Below, piece by piece: positions 7,173 through 16,267 of a DNA stretch of 32,098 nt (the stretch's first letter is position 1; each line of letters starts with the position of its first letter). The notes under the pieces were generated by a model, which was not told where the DNA came from, ran no database searches, and saw only the letters and a program-made list of their open reading frames with translations. Origin of the DNA: DAINRZ01 sp964634885. Its GTDB lineage: Bacteria; Bacteroidota; Ignavibacteria; Kapaibacteriales; UBA2268. The position numbers and the translations under genes are program-made. Location: positions 1 through 32,098 of the forward strand of contig CAZWLN010000054.1 of NCBI GenBank assembly GCA_964634885.1, in the 5' to 3' direction.

Positions 7173-7712
7173 TTAATTTAATTTTCGTTTTGCAATCATC
7201 ACAGCGCCGACAATGGCTGCCAGAAGAAGGATGGAAACGGCTTCGAACGGCAGCAGGTAATTGTTGTACAGCAGGGAGCCGATGGTCTCGACGCGGCCGG
7301 CAATCCCGGATTGAGGCGACAACTGTCCCGCCATGTCCCCGTTCTGCAGAAAGACGAAAGAAAGCAGCAGTACAAATGCGCCAGACAGGACAACAGCGAG
7401 AAGCTTCCTGAAACTGTTCTTTTTCTCCTGCTTGTCTTCTTCGCTCAGGTTGAGCAGCATGATGACAAAGATGACGAGTACCATGATTGCTCCGGCGTAA
7501 ACCAATACCTGCATCACTGCTGCAAACTGGGCCTGGAGTGTAAGGTACAACCCGGCAAGCATGAAAAAGTGGAACACAAGGGCAATGGCCGATGTTACGG
7601 GATGCTTCTGGGCAATGGTAACTATGGCGCTGGCAACAGCCAGGACAGACAATACCGTAAAAAAGATGAATGTTAAACTCACAGCTATATAATTAATATT
7701 TAACATAATCAT
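7173..7712 (-). CDS. nuoJ: NADH-quinone oxidoreductase subunit J
   Basis: The 179-residue membrane protein has five hydrophobic helices and the NuoJ signature in helix 3, V-L-V-Y-A-G-A-I-M-V-L-V-I-F-V-I-M-L-L-N (about residues 69-88), near the pi-bulge Tyr/Gly region. It is part of the membrane arm of complex I, beside NuoK. The start could be Met1 or Met3; neither has a clear ribosome site. It lies 100 bases after the response regulator-phosphatase gene on the same strand, an unusual neighbour, so the J-K pair has been separated from the usual nuo operon. Confidence 0.94.
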   Translation of the reverse strand: MIMLNINYIAVSLTFIFFTVLSVLAVASAIVTIAQKHPVTSAIALVFHFFMLAGLYLTLQAQFAAVMQVLVYAGAIMVLVIFVIMLLNLSEEDKQEKKNSFRKLLAVVLSGAFVLLLSFVFLQNGDMAGQLSPQSGIAGRVETIGSLLYNNYLLPFEAVSILLLAAIVGAVMIAKRKLN

Positions 7713-7812
7713 TCATGGTAAAATAAACAAATTTCAGCGATAAGTCAATTATTTTTACGCAATAACAGAGCGAATTGTGCCGTTGTTTCCGGGAAGGCTG
7801 TCCTGAATGGTG

Positions 7813-9033
7813 TTAACCGAAGGTAACCCTCAGCATTGAGAAATCGTCCTCGAGATGTGTCTTACCGCACTCTTCCAATATACTATTGTAAACCAGGTCG
7901 ATTTCTGCAGTCTTAGTGCCGCAGCATCTCCCAACCATATTATAGAAATGGTCCAGTGTAAACATGGTATTATCCGATTTTTTTATGTCGTAAGCGCCGT
8001 CGGAGAACAGGTATATCCTCGAATTGCCTTTGATTTCAATCGAATCCCGGTTCTTGGGGAAAGTAGGGAAGATGCCGATGGCATAGTTCGGAGTGGACAG
8101 CCTGAGCGTGTTCCCGTCCCCGTCGATCAGCAGTGGTGGGGGATGGCCGGCACCGGAGAAATCAAGGATTCCGGTGTTTTTGTTATATACGCCATACCAG
8201 ATGGTGAAGTACATTTCCTTATGGTTTGCCATCTGGAACCTGCCGTTAAGGGCGTCGAGCACCAGTTCCGGCTTGGTAAAATCGATATTATGCAAAGTCT
8301 GGAACCTGAGTACACTCTGGATGAACACAGAATGAAGGGCAGGCCTGACGCCGTGGCCGCAGACGTCGAGCAGGTAGATTGCGAAGTGGTTTTCGTCGAT
8401 CCAGTGGTAGCCGAAAGAGTCTCCGCCGAGCTGGGACGAGGGGATGAACCGCCAGTCGGTCCGGATGGCGCCGTTCGTTACCGGCCTGGGCAGCAGGGAG
8501 AGTACATAGTCGGCGGCGCTGGTAAGTTCGTTGTTGATGATATGCAGGTAATTGTCCTTGGACATATTGAGCTTGAGCAGTTCCCTGTTGATCTGGTCGA
8601 TCTCTTCGGCGTGCTGCTCGATCAGTTCCCGTGCGCTCTTAAGTTCTACGTGCGTCTTGACGCGCGCCAGCAGTTCCTTGTGGTTGAACGGCTTGGTGAT
8701 GTAATCTACACCGCCGGACTCGAAGCCCATGATGATATCTTCTTTGTCGGCCCTGGCTGTAACGAAAATTATCGGAATATTCCTTGTCTTGTCGTTTTTC
8801 TTAAGCATACGGCTCAATTCGAATCCATTGAGGCCGGGCATGGCAACGTCGAGAAGAATCAGGTCGGGTACGATCTTTTCAATGATGGACAAAGCAGTAT
8901 TGCCGTCCTCTGCCATCGTAATCTCATAGCCTTCGCTGTACAGCAACTGGCCCAATACCTGAAGGTTGCTGACGATGTCGTCAACAATCAGTATCAGGGG
9001 CTTGTTGTCTTTATCTTTTTTTCCAGTAAACAT
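7813..9033 (-). CDS. Response regulator fused to a PP2C-type (SpoIIE/RsbU) serine phosphatase
   Basis: The 406-residue protein has an N-terminal receiver domain (about 12-130): acidic pair Asp18/Asp19, phospho-acceptor Asp62 in L-L-D-V-A-M-P-G, Thr92 and Lys114 in Y-I-T-K-P-F. A helical linker (about 130-165, probably coiled) leads to a SpoIIE/RsbU-type PP2C domain (about 185-405) with G-G-D-S-F-G near 204, L-D-V-C-G-H-G near 222, G-A-G-H-P-P-P near 295, F-S-D-G-A-Y near 348 and D-D-F-S-M near 397. Family knowledge predicts phosphorylation-controlled dephosphorylation of an anti-sigma antagonist (partner switching). No anti-sigma factor or antagonist gene lies nearby, and no cognate kinase is adjacent; the nearest kinases are at 9956-16055. 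Confidence 0.93.
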   Translation of the reverse strand: MFTGKKDKDNKPLILIVDDIVSNLQVLGQLLYSEGYEITMAEDGNTALSIIEKIVPDLILLDVAMPGLNGFELSRMLKKNDKTRNIPIIFVTARADKEDIIMGFESGGVDYITKPFNHKELLARVKTHVELKSARELIEQHAEEIDQINRELLKLNMSKDNYLHIINNELTSAADYVLSLLPRPVTNGAIRTDWRFIPSSQLGGDSFGYHWIDENHFAIYLLDVCGHGVRPALHSVFIQSVLRFQTLHNIDFTKPELVLDALNGRFQMANHKEMYFTIWYGVYNKNTGILDFSGAGHPPPLLIDGDGNTLRLSTPNYAIGIFPTFPKNRDSIEIKGNSRIYLFSDGAYDIKKSDNTMFTLDHFYNMVGRCCGTKTAEIDLVYNSILEECGKTHLEDDFSMLRVTFG

Positions 9034-9148
9034 ATCATAAACAACTTTTCATCCTACTTCCGGCTAAAATAAGCAAGGAACTTATTACTGCCAAAGATTT
9101 TTTCATTATTTTAGAATATTGAATTCATGTTGATTTGTGAATTATGAC

Positions 9149-9153
9149 GGAGG
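9149..9153 (+). promoter_or_regulatory. Shine-Dalgarno site that sets the methyltransferase start
   Basis: GGAGG lies four bases before ATG 9158. It argues for that start rather than the GTG seven codons upstream, whose added residues would include the ribosome site itself. Confidence 0.75.
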
Positions 9154-9157
9154 TACA

Positions 9158-9916
9158 ATGTCTCAGTGGTATGAGTCCATGTTTGAAAACTATGCGGAAA
9201 ACTACGAGAAAGAATCCTTTACACAGGGTACAACGGGTGAAACCGATTTCATCGAAAAAGAAGCAGGCTATGACAAATCAATTAAGATATTGGACATCGG
9301 GTGCGGCACCGGAAGGCACAGCGTGGAACTGGCCCGAAGGGGCTATGACGTTACAGGCATCGACCTTTCCGAGGCGCAGTTGAGTAAAGCCCGGGAAAAG
9401 GCTGAAACGGCAGCTGTGTCTGTCTCGTTCAACAGGATGGACGCCAGGGCGATTACTTACAGGAATGAGTTTGACCTGGCGATAATGATCTGTGAAGGGG
9501 CTTTCCCGTTGATGGAAACCGACGATATGAACTATCAGATTCTTCGGGGAGCAGCGGCGGCTTTGAAAGACAACGGCAAGCTGATAATGACAACACTGAA
9601 CGGCTTGTACCCGCTCCGTCATTCGACCGTAGATATTGTCAACGACAGTGCCACGGGAGAATTTAAGGCAATCCGCTCCGAATTTGACCTGATGACCTTC
9701 AGGGATGCCAATACTTTTGAGATCGTGGACGACGGCGGTGTCAGGAAACAGATGATAAGCAGCGAGAGGTACTATGTCCCGAGTGAAATGACATGGCTGC
9801 TGAAAAGCGCTGGGTTTGCCACTGTAGATATTTTCGGCTGCCGGCTCGGAGCCTTCAGCCGTGAAGACAAGCTTACGCCGGAAGACTTTGAGATGCTGAT
9901 TGTAGCAGAAAAATAG
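9158..9916 (+). CDS. Class I SAM-dependent methyltransferase
   Basis: The 252-residue protein has the SAM-binding motif I I-L-D-I-G-C-G-T-G-R-H-S near residue 44, an acidic motif II end (G-I-D-L-S, near 68) and a D-A-R-A motif III region. The N-terminus Y-E-S-M-F-E-N-Y-A-E-N-Y-E-K is common in small-molecule or ubiquinone/menaquinone-type methyltransferase relatives. The C-terminal half (about 150-250), including W-L-L-K-S-A-G-F, fits the substrate-binding part of the same fold. The substrate cannot be named. The gene stands alone between genes on the opposite strand and converges on the histidine kinase gene 39 bases downstream. Confidence 0.88.
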   Translation: MSQWYESMFENYAENYEKESFTQGTTGETDFIEKEAGYDKSIKILDIGCGTGRHSVELARRGYDVTGIDLSEAQLSKAREKAETAAVSVSFNRMDARAITYRNEFDLAIMICEGAFPLMETDDMNYQILRGAAAALKDNGKLIMTTLNGLYPLRHSTVDIVNDSATGEFKAIRSEFDLMTFRDANTFEIVDDGGVRKQMISSERYYVPSEMTWLLKSAGFATVDIFGCRLGAFSREDKLTPEDFEMLIVAEK

Positions 9917-9955
9917 CAGCGCCTGTGCTCTGTCGATTTTGTTTTTGTGGTTTTA

Positions 9956-11296
9956 TTACATGGGTAAGGAAAATGAAAACCGGCAGCCTTTGCCGAATTC
10001 GCTTTCAACGCTGATTGAACCGCTATGTTTGTCTATGAATTCTTTACAGAGAAGAAGTCCCAGGCCGGAGCCTTTCTCTCCCTCGGATCCCTGGGTCGTA
10101 TCGGGAATATCGATGGAGAAAAGCTTTTTCATCTGCTCTTTAGTCATTCCCCTGCCTTTGTCGCAGACAGAAACAGTGCAGAAACCGTCGGTGGCGGAAG
10201 AAAGAAGTTCAATGATCCCGTTCCGGTTCGAGAATTTGATGGCGTTGGACAGGAGATTCCTGATAATGAATGAGGCCATATCCCTGTCGGCCTGCACTAC
10301 TGCATTCGCGTCGATGTCGTTGCTGATTGTGATTTCTTTCCTTGCAGCCATGGTAAGGGAAAAAGTAATGTTTTCTGCCGCTATATCATACAGGTTAATA
10401 TTGGTCTTGTTGAGTACCAGGTTCCCCCTCTGTATAGTGGCCCAGTTCAGAAGGTTTTCCGTCAGGTTCAGGAGATCGTCGGAGGATATTTTCATGGATG
10501 CAATGCTCGTTACGTATTCATCTATGCTCATGTCGTACCTGTCGTCGTCGATTACCTTGAGGAGGCCGTTGATGGCTGATACGGGATTCTTAAGGTCGTG
10601 AGAGATGATGGAGAAGAATTTGTCTTTGGTCCTGTTGAGTTCCGTCAACTGCCGGTTCTGCGATGATATGATGCTGTTCTGATCCTCGAGCATCATGTTG
10701 TGTTCGCTGATTCTTTCACTTTGAAGATATTTATTGAATAGAATCCTGATTGAAAAGAAAACGAACACAATCACAACCATGACAACGGTCGAGATGTTGT
10801 GCAGCCTGGCAACACTGTCTTTGTGTGGTTTGATTATCGAAGGGTAGTAGTATTCGACGATGGTCAGGCCCAGCACTACGGACACTGTGAGGGCCAATAC
10901 TATGTACACGTGCTTGCCGCGGGAGACGATGGCGTAGAAAATGCTTGCACACAGCAATATATAGAATGCTATGCTTTCGACGCCGCCCAAATGCCGCCAT
11001 GTATATACTACCACCGTCATGGATGATAATGCCGTTGCGTAGAGAACGACAGTGTACCTGTATTTCAACACTGAGACGAGATATATTGCCGTGTATAGTA
11101 CTGAACAGAGTATGCCTATGGAGCTTACGGCGCTGACGTTAAGTGTCAGGAAATTGACTACCGTAATTAGAATTGAAAAGATAAAAGCCAGGAATACAAC
11201 CATTTTCAGGAGTTTGTCCTCAATCTGTAACCCGTCCATGCTTCCAAGGGCAGGACCAGCCACACTGCTTATGAATTTTACAATTCTCTTGTGCAT
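9956..11296 (-). CDS. Membrane-bound sensor histidine kinase
   Basis: Starting at the ATG of M-H-K-R-I-V-K-F gives 446 residues; the longer frame would need a TTG. About six transmembrane helices (roughly residues 30-185) form a membrane sensor with short loops, followed by a coiled linker (about 195-225). The HisKA helix contains His233 in F-F-S-I-I-S-H-D-L-K-N-P. The ATPase domain has the N box R-N-L-L-S-N-A-I-K-F, the G1 box D-K-G-R-G-M and the G2 box G-S-G-L-G-L. The signal is unknown. No response regulator is directly adjacent. Its kinase core resembles that of the large kinase at 11937-16055, including K-L-F-S-I-D-I-P versus K-L-F-R-I-D-V-P, so the two are likely paralogues with different sensors. 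Confidence 0.92.
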   Translation of the reverse strand: MHKRIVKFISSVAGPALGSMDGLQIEDKLLKMVVFLAFIFSILITVVNFLTLNVSAVSSIGILCSVLYTAIYLVSVLKYRYTVVLYATALSSMTVVVYTWRHLGGVESIAFYILLCASIFYAIVSRGKHVYIVLALTVSVVLGLTIVEYYYPSIIKPHKDSVARLHNISTVVMVVIVFVFFSIRILFNKYLQSERISEHNMMLEDQNSIISSQNRQLTELNRTKDKFFSIISHDLKNPVSAINGLLKVIDDDRYDMSIDEYVTSIASMKISSDDLLNLTENLLNWATIQRGNLVLNKTNINLYDIAAENITFSLTMAARKEITISNDIDANAVVQADRDMASFIIRNLLSNAIKFSNRNGIIELLSSATDGFCTVSVCDKGRGMTKEQMKKLFSIDIPDTTQGSEGEKGSGLGLLLCKEFIDKHSGSISVESEFGKGCRFSFSLPM

Positions 11297-11392
11297 CACA
11301 GCATATTTATTATTATTCCACAATCCTTTTTGTATATAGTTTTCGGCTATTACATGCAATTATTGAATTGCCTTGTACGACAGATGAAGAGC

Positions 11393-11914
11393 TTACTTTA
11401 CTTTCATCAATGATTTCAATTCTCTCCTGACACTTCGGTCAACGATCGAAAACACCCTGTGTATGGTGTCATGATCTGCGCTACGGAGGTGTCCGGTAAC
11501 TTTGACGATCTCAAAACCGTATTTGTCCTGAAGTTCATAGAATCGTCTGTAAAGTGTGGCGTGATGGAGTTCACTGCCGGAACTCCTGCCGGTAAAGCCT
11601 GAAGCTTCGAGCTTACCGCGCCTTGACGTCAATCCCGCAATGCATTGGGAATCGGTGAACAGAACCAGCCTTTTTGGTGCCACTACGGCTGATTCGACAA
11701 ATTTGTCAAGCGCCCACAGTACAGTTTCAATTTCGAGCTTTGTGGAACTGGTGTTCTCAAATTTCCTGAAAGACACCTTCCGGGAAATATCATCCCGGTC
11801 AATCATCTCCGGGCCGGTTTCCAGTGCCTGCAACGGCAGCACGAGACAGGCGCCGATGCCTGTTTTAAGCTGCGGATTGATGCTTACATCTGTGAATATT
11901 GCTAATTGGTTCAT
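11393..11914 (-). CDS. RNase H-like protein
   Basis: The 173-residue protein has the RNase HI layout. Expected acidic residues are Asp9 in I-F-T-D-V-S, Glu61 (or Glu63) in K-L-E-I-E-T, Asp88 in L-F-T-D-S-Q and Asp160 in I-V-D-R-S-V; His142 sits in V-T-G-H-L. It probably cleaves RNA in RNA-DNA hybrids or acts on related nucleic acid. It is longer than classical RNase HI, with an insertion of about 25 residues after strand 2 and an unusual H-L-R-S-A-D-H-D in place of the common G-H-x-G loop. The frame is open upstream to 12040, but those residues overlap the kinase gene; the chosen ATG sits 22 bases after that gene's stop, suggesting co-transcription. Confidence 0.82.
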   Translation of the reverse strand: MNQLAIFTDVSINPQLKTGIGACLVLPLQALETGPEMIDRDDISRKVSFRKFENTSSTKLEIETVLWALDKFVESAVVAPKRLVLFTDSQCIAGLTSRRGKLEASGFTGRSSGSELHHATLYRRFYELQDKYGFEIVKVTGHLRSADHDTIHRVFSIVDRSVRRELKSLMKVK

Positions 11915-11936
11915 AATGATAGGAATTTGTTGCCGG

Positions 11937-14900
11937 TTACAGACTATCTTCCGGAAGGGCTTTCGGCAATGTGAAGAAAAATGTAGTGCCGGAGTTATAT
12001 TTGCTTTCAACCCAGATGTTCCCCCCGCATTTTTCGACAAATTCCCGGCAAATGATCAGCCCAAGGCCAGTACCTTTTTCTTTAGATTTGCCGATGGACT
12101 CGTTCGGAACGTCAATCCTGAACAATTTTTCAATATCTTTTGTCGCAATGCCGATGCCGCTGTCCTTGACCGAGAGCCTGATGAAATCGCCGCTTTCCTC
12201 TGCACAGATTTCGACGGTGCCTTCGTTACCTGTGAATTTGACGGCGTTTGACACCAGATTCCTGAGAACTGTATGTATCAGGTTCTTGTCTGCATACACG
12301 GCATGGTTGCAACTGTCGCAAACCATAATATTAATTGCTTTCTGTTGTATTAACTCGCTGAACAGTTCCACAACATTCTCTACCAAGCTTTTCAGGTAGA
12401 TGGGTTCCGGTTGGTAAGCAATCCTGCCGCCCTGAGAACGGGCCCATGTAAGAAGGTTTTCAAGCAAATATGTCAGCTCTCTGGTGGTTTTATTGAATTG
12501 TGAAGCTTTCTTTTTAATCTTTGCATTGTCAAAGGTGTCGATGTTCATTGCAAGCAGATCGGAGGTAAGCACAAGGCCCTGAAGCGGGTTTTTCATGTCA
12601 TGGGCAATAATTGAGAAGAATTTGTCTTTTGTTTCATTGGCGTTTTTCAATTCTTGTTCAGACAATGCCAGTTTGTCGTTAAGCTTAACGAGTTCAATCG
12701 ATTCTTTTGCGATGGCGTCATTGAGGGAACGGAGTTCGACGTTGGAATTCTCAAGCTTGCTCATGGCAATGTTCAGTTCTTCGGTCCTTTCCAGTACCTT
12801 CTTCTCCAGTTCCAGGTTTAACTTTTTAATTTCCTCATCTGCCTGTTTCTTTTCAGTTATGTCTGAAGAGATGAAGATGGCGGACACGACCTTGTCATTT
12901 TCTATGATGGGTGAAACCCTGATGATGCTGGTCCTGATATTGTTCTGGTAGTCCGGACCGGTTGATTCATATTCCAGTGTTTCTCCAGTCTCGAAAACAG
13001 TTTGCAGCTTGTTTCTCAGAAGTTCGTGAAAATTCTCGGGAATAGTGTCGTAAATATTTTTTCCGATGGCATCTATGATTTCACGGTTATGGCTGGTCTT
13101 GTTAATATATTCGATCCGTCCTTCCCTGTCGAGTTGGAAAATTAAAACAGGAGCGTTCTGTGTAATGGTTTTAAGTTTACTCTCGCTTTCCCTGAGTTTT
13201 TCGGCAGCAATTTTCTTTTCGGTGACATCGCTGAAGATGACAGCCAACTGATCTCCGAATGGTTTGTATGCTTTAATTTCATAATGCCTGCTCAGCATTG
13301 CGGAAAAGCTTTCAAATTGGGCAGGAATACCTGTAAGGACAACCTTCTCAAGTAATTCGAGGGTATTGACTTCAAAAACCGGAAGGACTTCGAGAAGAGA
13401 CTTACTGATTATCTCGTCGCTTTTCCATCCTGTCAGTATTTCGAATGCCGGATTGATGTCCCGGAAAATATAGTCTATCGGTTTGCCGTTTTCGTCGTAA
13501 ACGATCTTGTGTACGGCAAATGCGTCGAGCATCTGGTTAAACAGGGAGAAATACTTGCCCCAGCTTTCGGCAATTGCAGCTTCGGCCATTTTCTGATCGC
13601 TGATGTCCAGGCCAATGCCCGTAAAGAATAATTTTCCGTCAATTTCAAGTGGGGTGGCAGTCAAATGCATTGGTACGGTACTTCCGTCTTTTCTTTGCAG
13701 TCTGGCTTCTGCTTCACCGAAGCCCTGTTCCATTGTCACCCTTACACCTTCCATCACGGCTGCCTGGCTTACTTCATCTCCGGCATACCAGTCCATCAGT
13801 TTCTTTGTTTCCAATTCTTCGGCAGAGTATCCTGTCAGAAGTTCATGCTTTTTATTCCATTTTACCAGGTTGCCCTGGTCATCATATAAGTATAGTATTC
13901 CAGGTATGCTGTTAAATATGGCGTCGTTGAGTTTTTTCTCTTTTTCTAAGGCTTCGTTGATGGTCTTCTGCTCTGTAATATCGGTAAAGGTAGAAAATAC
14001 CTGGTAAGGCTTGTCTTCGCCCTCATGGAACATCGGTGTCGTGTTGACAAGGAGCCATATATGCCTGTTGTTCACTTTATTTTTTAGCCCCATAATGACA
14101 TTGCTAACGGTTTCACCCGTTTTGAGAGATGTAAAGACCGGATGAGAACTGCCGCCATATCCTGCGCCCGGTATTGACTCATGAACCACGTCGCCGTCAA
14201 CCGGACTTTTCCCGATAATATACTCCATCGTTATGCCGAGAATGTCGCAGGCCGATTTGTTTATCGAAATTATCTTTCCTTCACAATCATGATATACAAC
14301 ACCCTGTGCCATTTGTTCATAGAGTGTACGGAATTTCTCTTCGCTCTCTTTCAGGGCTTCGAGCGCCAGATTGCGCTCGGTAATATCCTCGCCGGAACTG
14401 AGTGTGCCTGTTATCTTTAAATTCTTGTCATAGAGCAGGGTATTATGCCATGCGATGGACCGTTTTGTTCTGTCCTTTCGAATAATAGAATTCTCAAAAT
14501 ACTCGAACGGTTCCAGATCGCCTGAGATCATGAGTTTGAACGAACTGAAAACAAATTCGTACTCTTCTTCCGGCAGACAGGTCTTGAACCAGTTCCTGCC
14601 GATGAGTTCACTTTCTTTGTATCCGAGGACGTCACAGCCTTTTTTGTTGATCATGGTGAGGTTGGCTTCGGGATCGATGGCAACGAGCATTACACCTGCA
14701 ATTCTCAGGTATAGTTCAGCCCTGGCTTTTTCAATCTTCAGTTCTTCATTGATCTTTGTTTTAACCGTTACATCGTCAAAAACGCCCAATACGCCGTAGA
14801 TATTGCCGCTGCTGTCTGTAAGCGGTACTTTTGTCGTATCAATCAATATCTGTGTGCCGTCGGCTTTGCGCAGAGGCTCGATTATATGGCTTTTGGGTTG

Positions 14901-16055
14901 ATTATTCCTTATTACATACCTGTCGTCCGAGCGGTAGGATTCTGTTTCGGTACGAGGCCAGGGCAGGTCGTAGTCTGTTAAGCCGACAATTTCCTCCGGG
15001 TTCTCCAGGCCGGCGTTCTGTGCGAACACTTTGTTGCATCCCAGGTAAACTCCGTCTGTGTCTTTCCAGAAAACTGACTGGGGTATGGAGTCCATGATGT
15101 TGGCGAGTACATTGTTGCTTCTGTTCAGCTTCTGTTCAACATATTTTATCTCGCTTATGTCCCTTAGTGTTGCAATTGTATAGTTTATACCGGATAATTT
15201 CACACTTGTAACATGAACGTCAAAGAAAAACTCTGTGCCGTCTTTTCTCAATCCGGTAGTTTCATATGAAACAGGGACTTCATCTCCCTTGTATCGTTTT
15301 CTGATATAGTCGCCAACCCGTTCGCGTTCGCTTTCGGCTATGTGGGTGATAATCTTTTTGCCAAAAAATTCGTCATTGCTATCATAGCCGAAAAGTTTGC
15401 TGTATGCCTGATTAACAAATATAATGGTTCCACCGACAGATACGCTGATGGCATCGACGGAATTCTCAAATATTGTCCTGAACTTTGCTTCGTTTTCTTC
15501 TACAATTTTTTCTTCACGGATTTCTATAATTCTTTGCGTGCCTTTCCAGGCAATTATTTGAGTAAATTTCTCAATCAATTCCATGAAATGGTTGAATTCT
15601 TCTTTGGAATAGACCGGGACCTTTGCCAGTGCTTGAAGATAGGCCTCTTCGTCATAGCCGTATTCTCTTGCCTGTCTCCTGAAGTGTTCAATGTCGGGTG
15701 TTTCGAGGAATATCTGTCCTGCAAAGAAACTACCCATGTGTTTCCCGTCGATGTATATCGGTACAGCGCTGTCGGTCAGTCCGTGGAAACACCGATAGCT
15801 AACGATGGGGTCTTTTTCGTGGATTCGGTTGATTATATATTGGTCGCTGACGCGGCATTCGGTTTCAGATTCGGGATTGGCCCGGTGAAAATTTATACAT
15901 ATATCCTGCCAGGCTGAGTGGGTCAGTATATTGGTTTCGTTGTCAAGGATGCCCGTAGGGATAGCATAGAGTTTGCTTAGTTTGTCCTGAAACTCCTGTA
16001 TAAGCGCTATGTCTATCAAATCCTGAAGACGAAATTCCATCAATGCCCTTTTCAT
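11937..16055 (-). CDS. Large soluble hybrid-sensor histidine kinase: PocR domain, seven PAS domains, kinase
   Basis: The 1372-residue protein has no membrane helix, so it is probably cytoplasmic. Residues about 8-175 match a PocR sensory domain, with Cys52, Cys67 and Cys89 (Y-R-C-F-H-G-L-T-D) and G-S-F-F-A-G-Q. Seven PAS domains follow at about 187-303, 313-430, 445-560, 570-695, 708-824, 833-950 and 958-1070; most end in D-I-[S/T]-E-x-K-type linkers. A coiled coil (1070-1140) leads to HisKA with His1152 in F-F-S-I-I-A-H-D-M-K-N-P. The ATPase domain has N-L-V-S-N-A-V-K-F, D-S-G-I-G-I and G-T-G-L-G-L. There is no receiver domain. PocR domains are proposed to bind small hydrocarbon-derivative ligands; PAS domains may add redox, gas or ligand sensing. 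The RNase H-like gene follows directly. Confidence 0.94.
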   Translation of the reverse strand: MKRALMEFRLQDLIDIALIQEFQDKLSKLYAIPTGILDNETNILTHSAWQDICINFHRANPESETECRVSDQYIINRIHEKDPIVSYRCFHGLTDSAVPIYIDGKHMGSFFAGQIFLETPDIEHFRRQAREYGYDEEAYLQALAKVPVYSKEEFNHFMELIEKFTQIIAWKGTQRIIEIREEKIVEENEAKFRTIFENSVDAISVSVGGTIIFVNQAYSKLFGYDSNDEFFGKKIITHIAESERERVGDYIRKRYKGDEVPVSYETTGLRKDGTEFFFDVHVTSVKLSGINYTIATLRDISEIKYVEQKLNRSNNVLANIMDSIPQSVFWKDTDGVYLGCNKVFAQNAGLENPEEIVGLTDYDLPWPRTETESYRSDDRYVIRNNQPKSHIIEPLRKADGTQILIDTTKVPLTDSSGNIYGVLGVFDDVTVKTKINEELKIEKARAELYLRIAGVMLVAIDPEANLTMINKKGCDVLGYKESELIGRNWFKTCLPEEEYEFVFSSFKLMISGDLEPFEYFENSIIRKDRTKRSIAWHNTLLYDKNLKITGTLSSGEDITERNLALEALKESEEKFRTLYEQMAQGVVYHDCEGKIISINKSACDILGITMEYIIGKSPVDGDVVHESIPGAGYGGSSHPVFTSLKTGETVSNVIMGLKNKVNNRHIWLLVNTTPMFHEGEDKPYQVFSTFTDITEQKTINEALEKEKKLNDAIFNSIPGILYLYDDQGNLVKWNKKHELLTGYSAEELETKKLMDWYAGDEVSQAAVMEGVRVTMEQGFGEAEARLQRKDGSTVPMHLTATPLEIDGKLFFTGIGLDISDQKMAEAAIAESWGKYFSLFNQMLDAFAVHKIVYDENGKPIDYIFRDINPAFEILTGWKSDEIISKSLLEVLPVFEVNTLELLEKVVLTGIPAQFESFSAMLSRHYEIKAYKPFGDQLAVIFSDVTEKKIAAEKLRESESKLKTITQNAPVLIFQLDREGRIEYINKTSHNREIIDAIGKNIYDTIPENFHELLRNKLQTVFETGETLEYESTGPDYQNNIRTSIIRVSPIIENDKVVSAIFISSDITEKKQADEEIKKLNLELEKKVLERTEELNIAMSKLENSNVELRSLNDAIAKESIELVKLNDKLALSEQELKNANETKDKFFSIIAHDMKNPLQGLVLTSDLLAMNIDTFDNAKIKKKASQFNKTTRELTYLLENLLTWARSQGGRIAYQPEPIYLKSLVENVVELFSELIQQKAINIMVCDSCNHAVYADKNLIHTVLRNLVSNAVKFTGNEGTVEICAEESGDFIRLSVKDSGIGIATKDIEKLFRIDVPNESIGKSKEKGTGLGLIICREFVEKCGGNIWVESKYNSGTTFFFTLPKALPEDSL

Positions 16056-16267
16056 TTTTAATACATACCATATTAAAAACCTTAGGGTAAATATAAGTAA
16101 TTTTATTGTATTTTATTAATTATTTTTTCATTGTTTTCATCAATATTCATACCCTGTTTAAGCCGGTTTCTTATTATTTTTCAGATGAAATCATGTAATT
16201 ATCATTTTTTTCAATTACTCACATTAATATCCGGAAAAAATTAAATGAAAATAATTCAAAAAATTAA

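Noticed and set aside
7855..9072. 405-codon plus-strand ORF antisense to the response regulator-phosphatase
   Set aside because: It mirrors the whole of a gene with all receiver and PP2C motifs; its translation is composition-biased with no domain, as expected of an antisense shadow.
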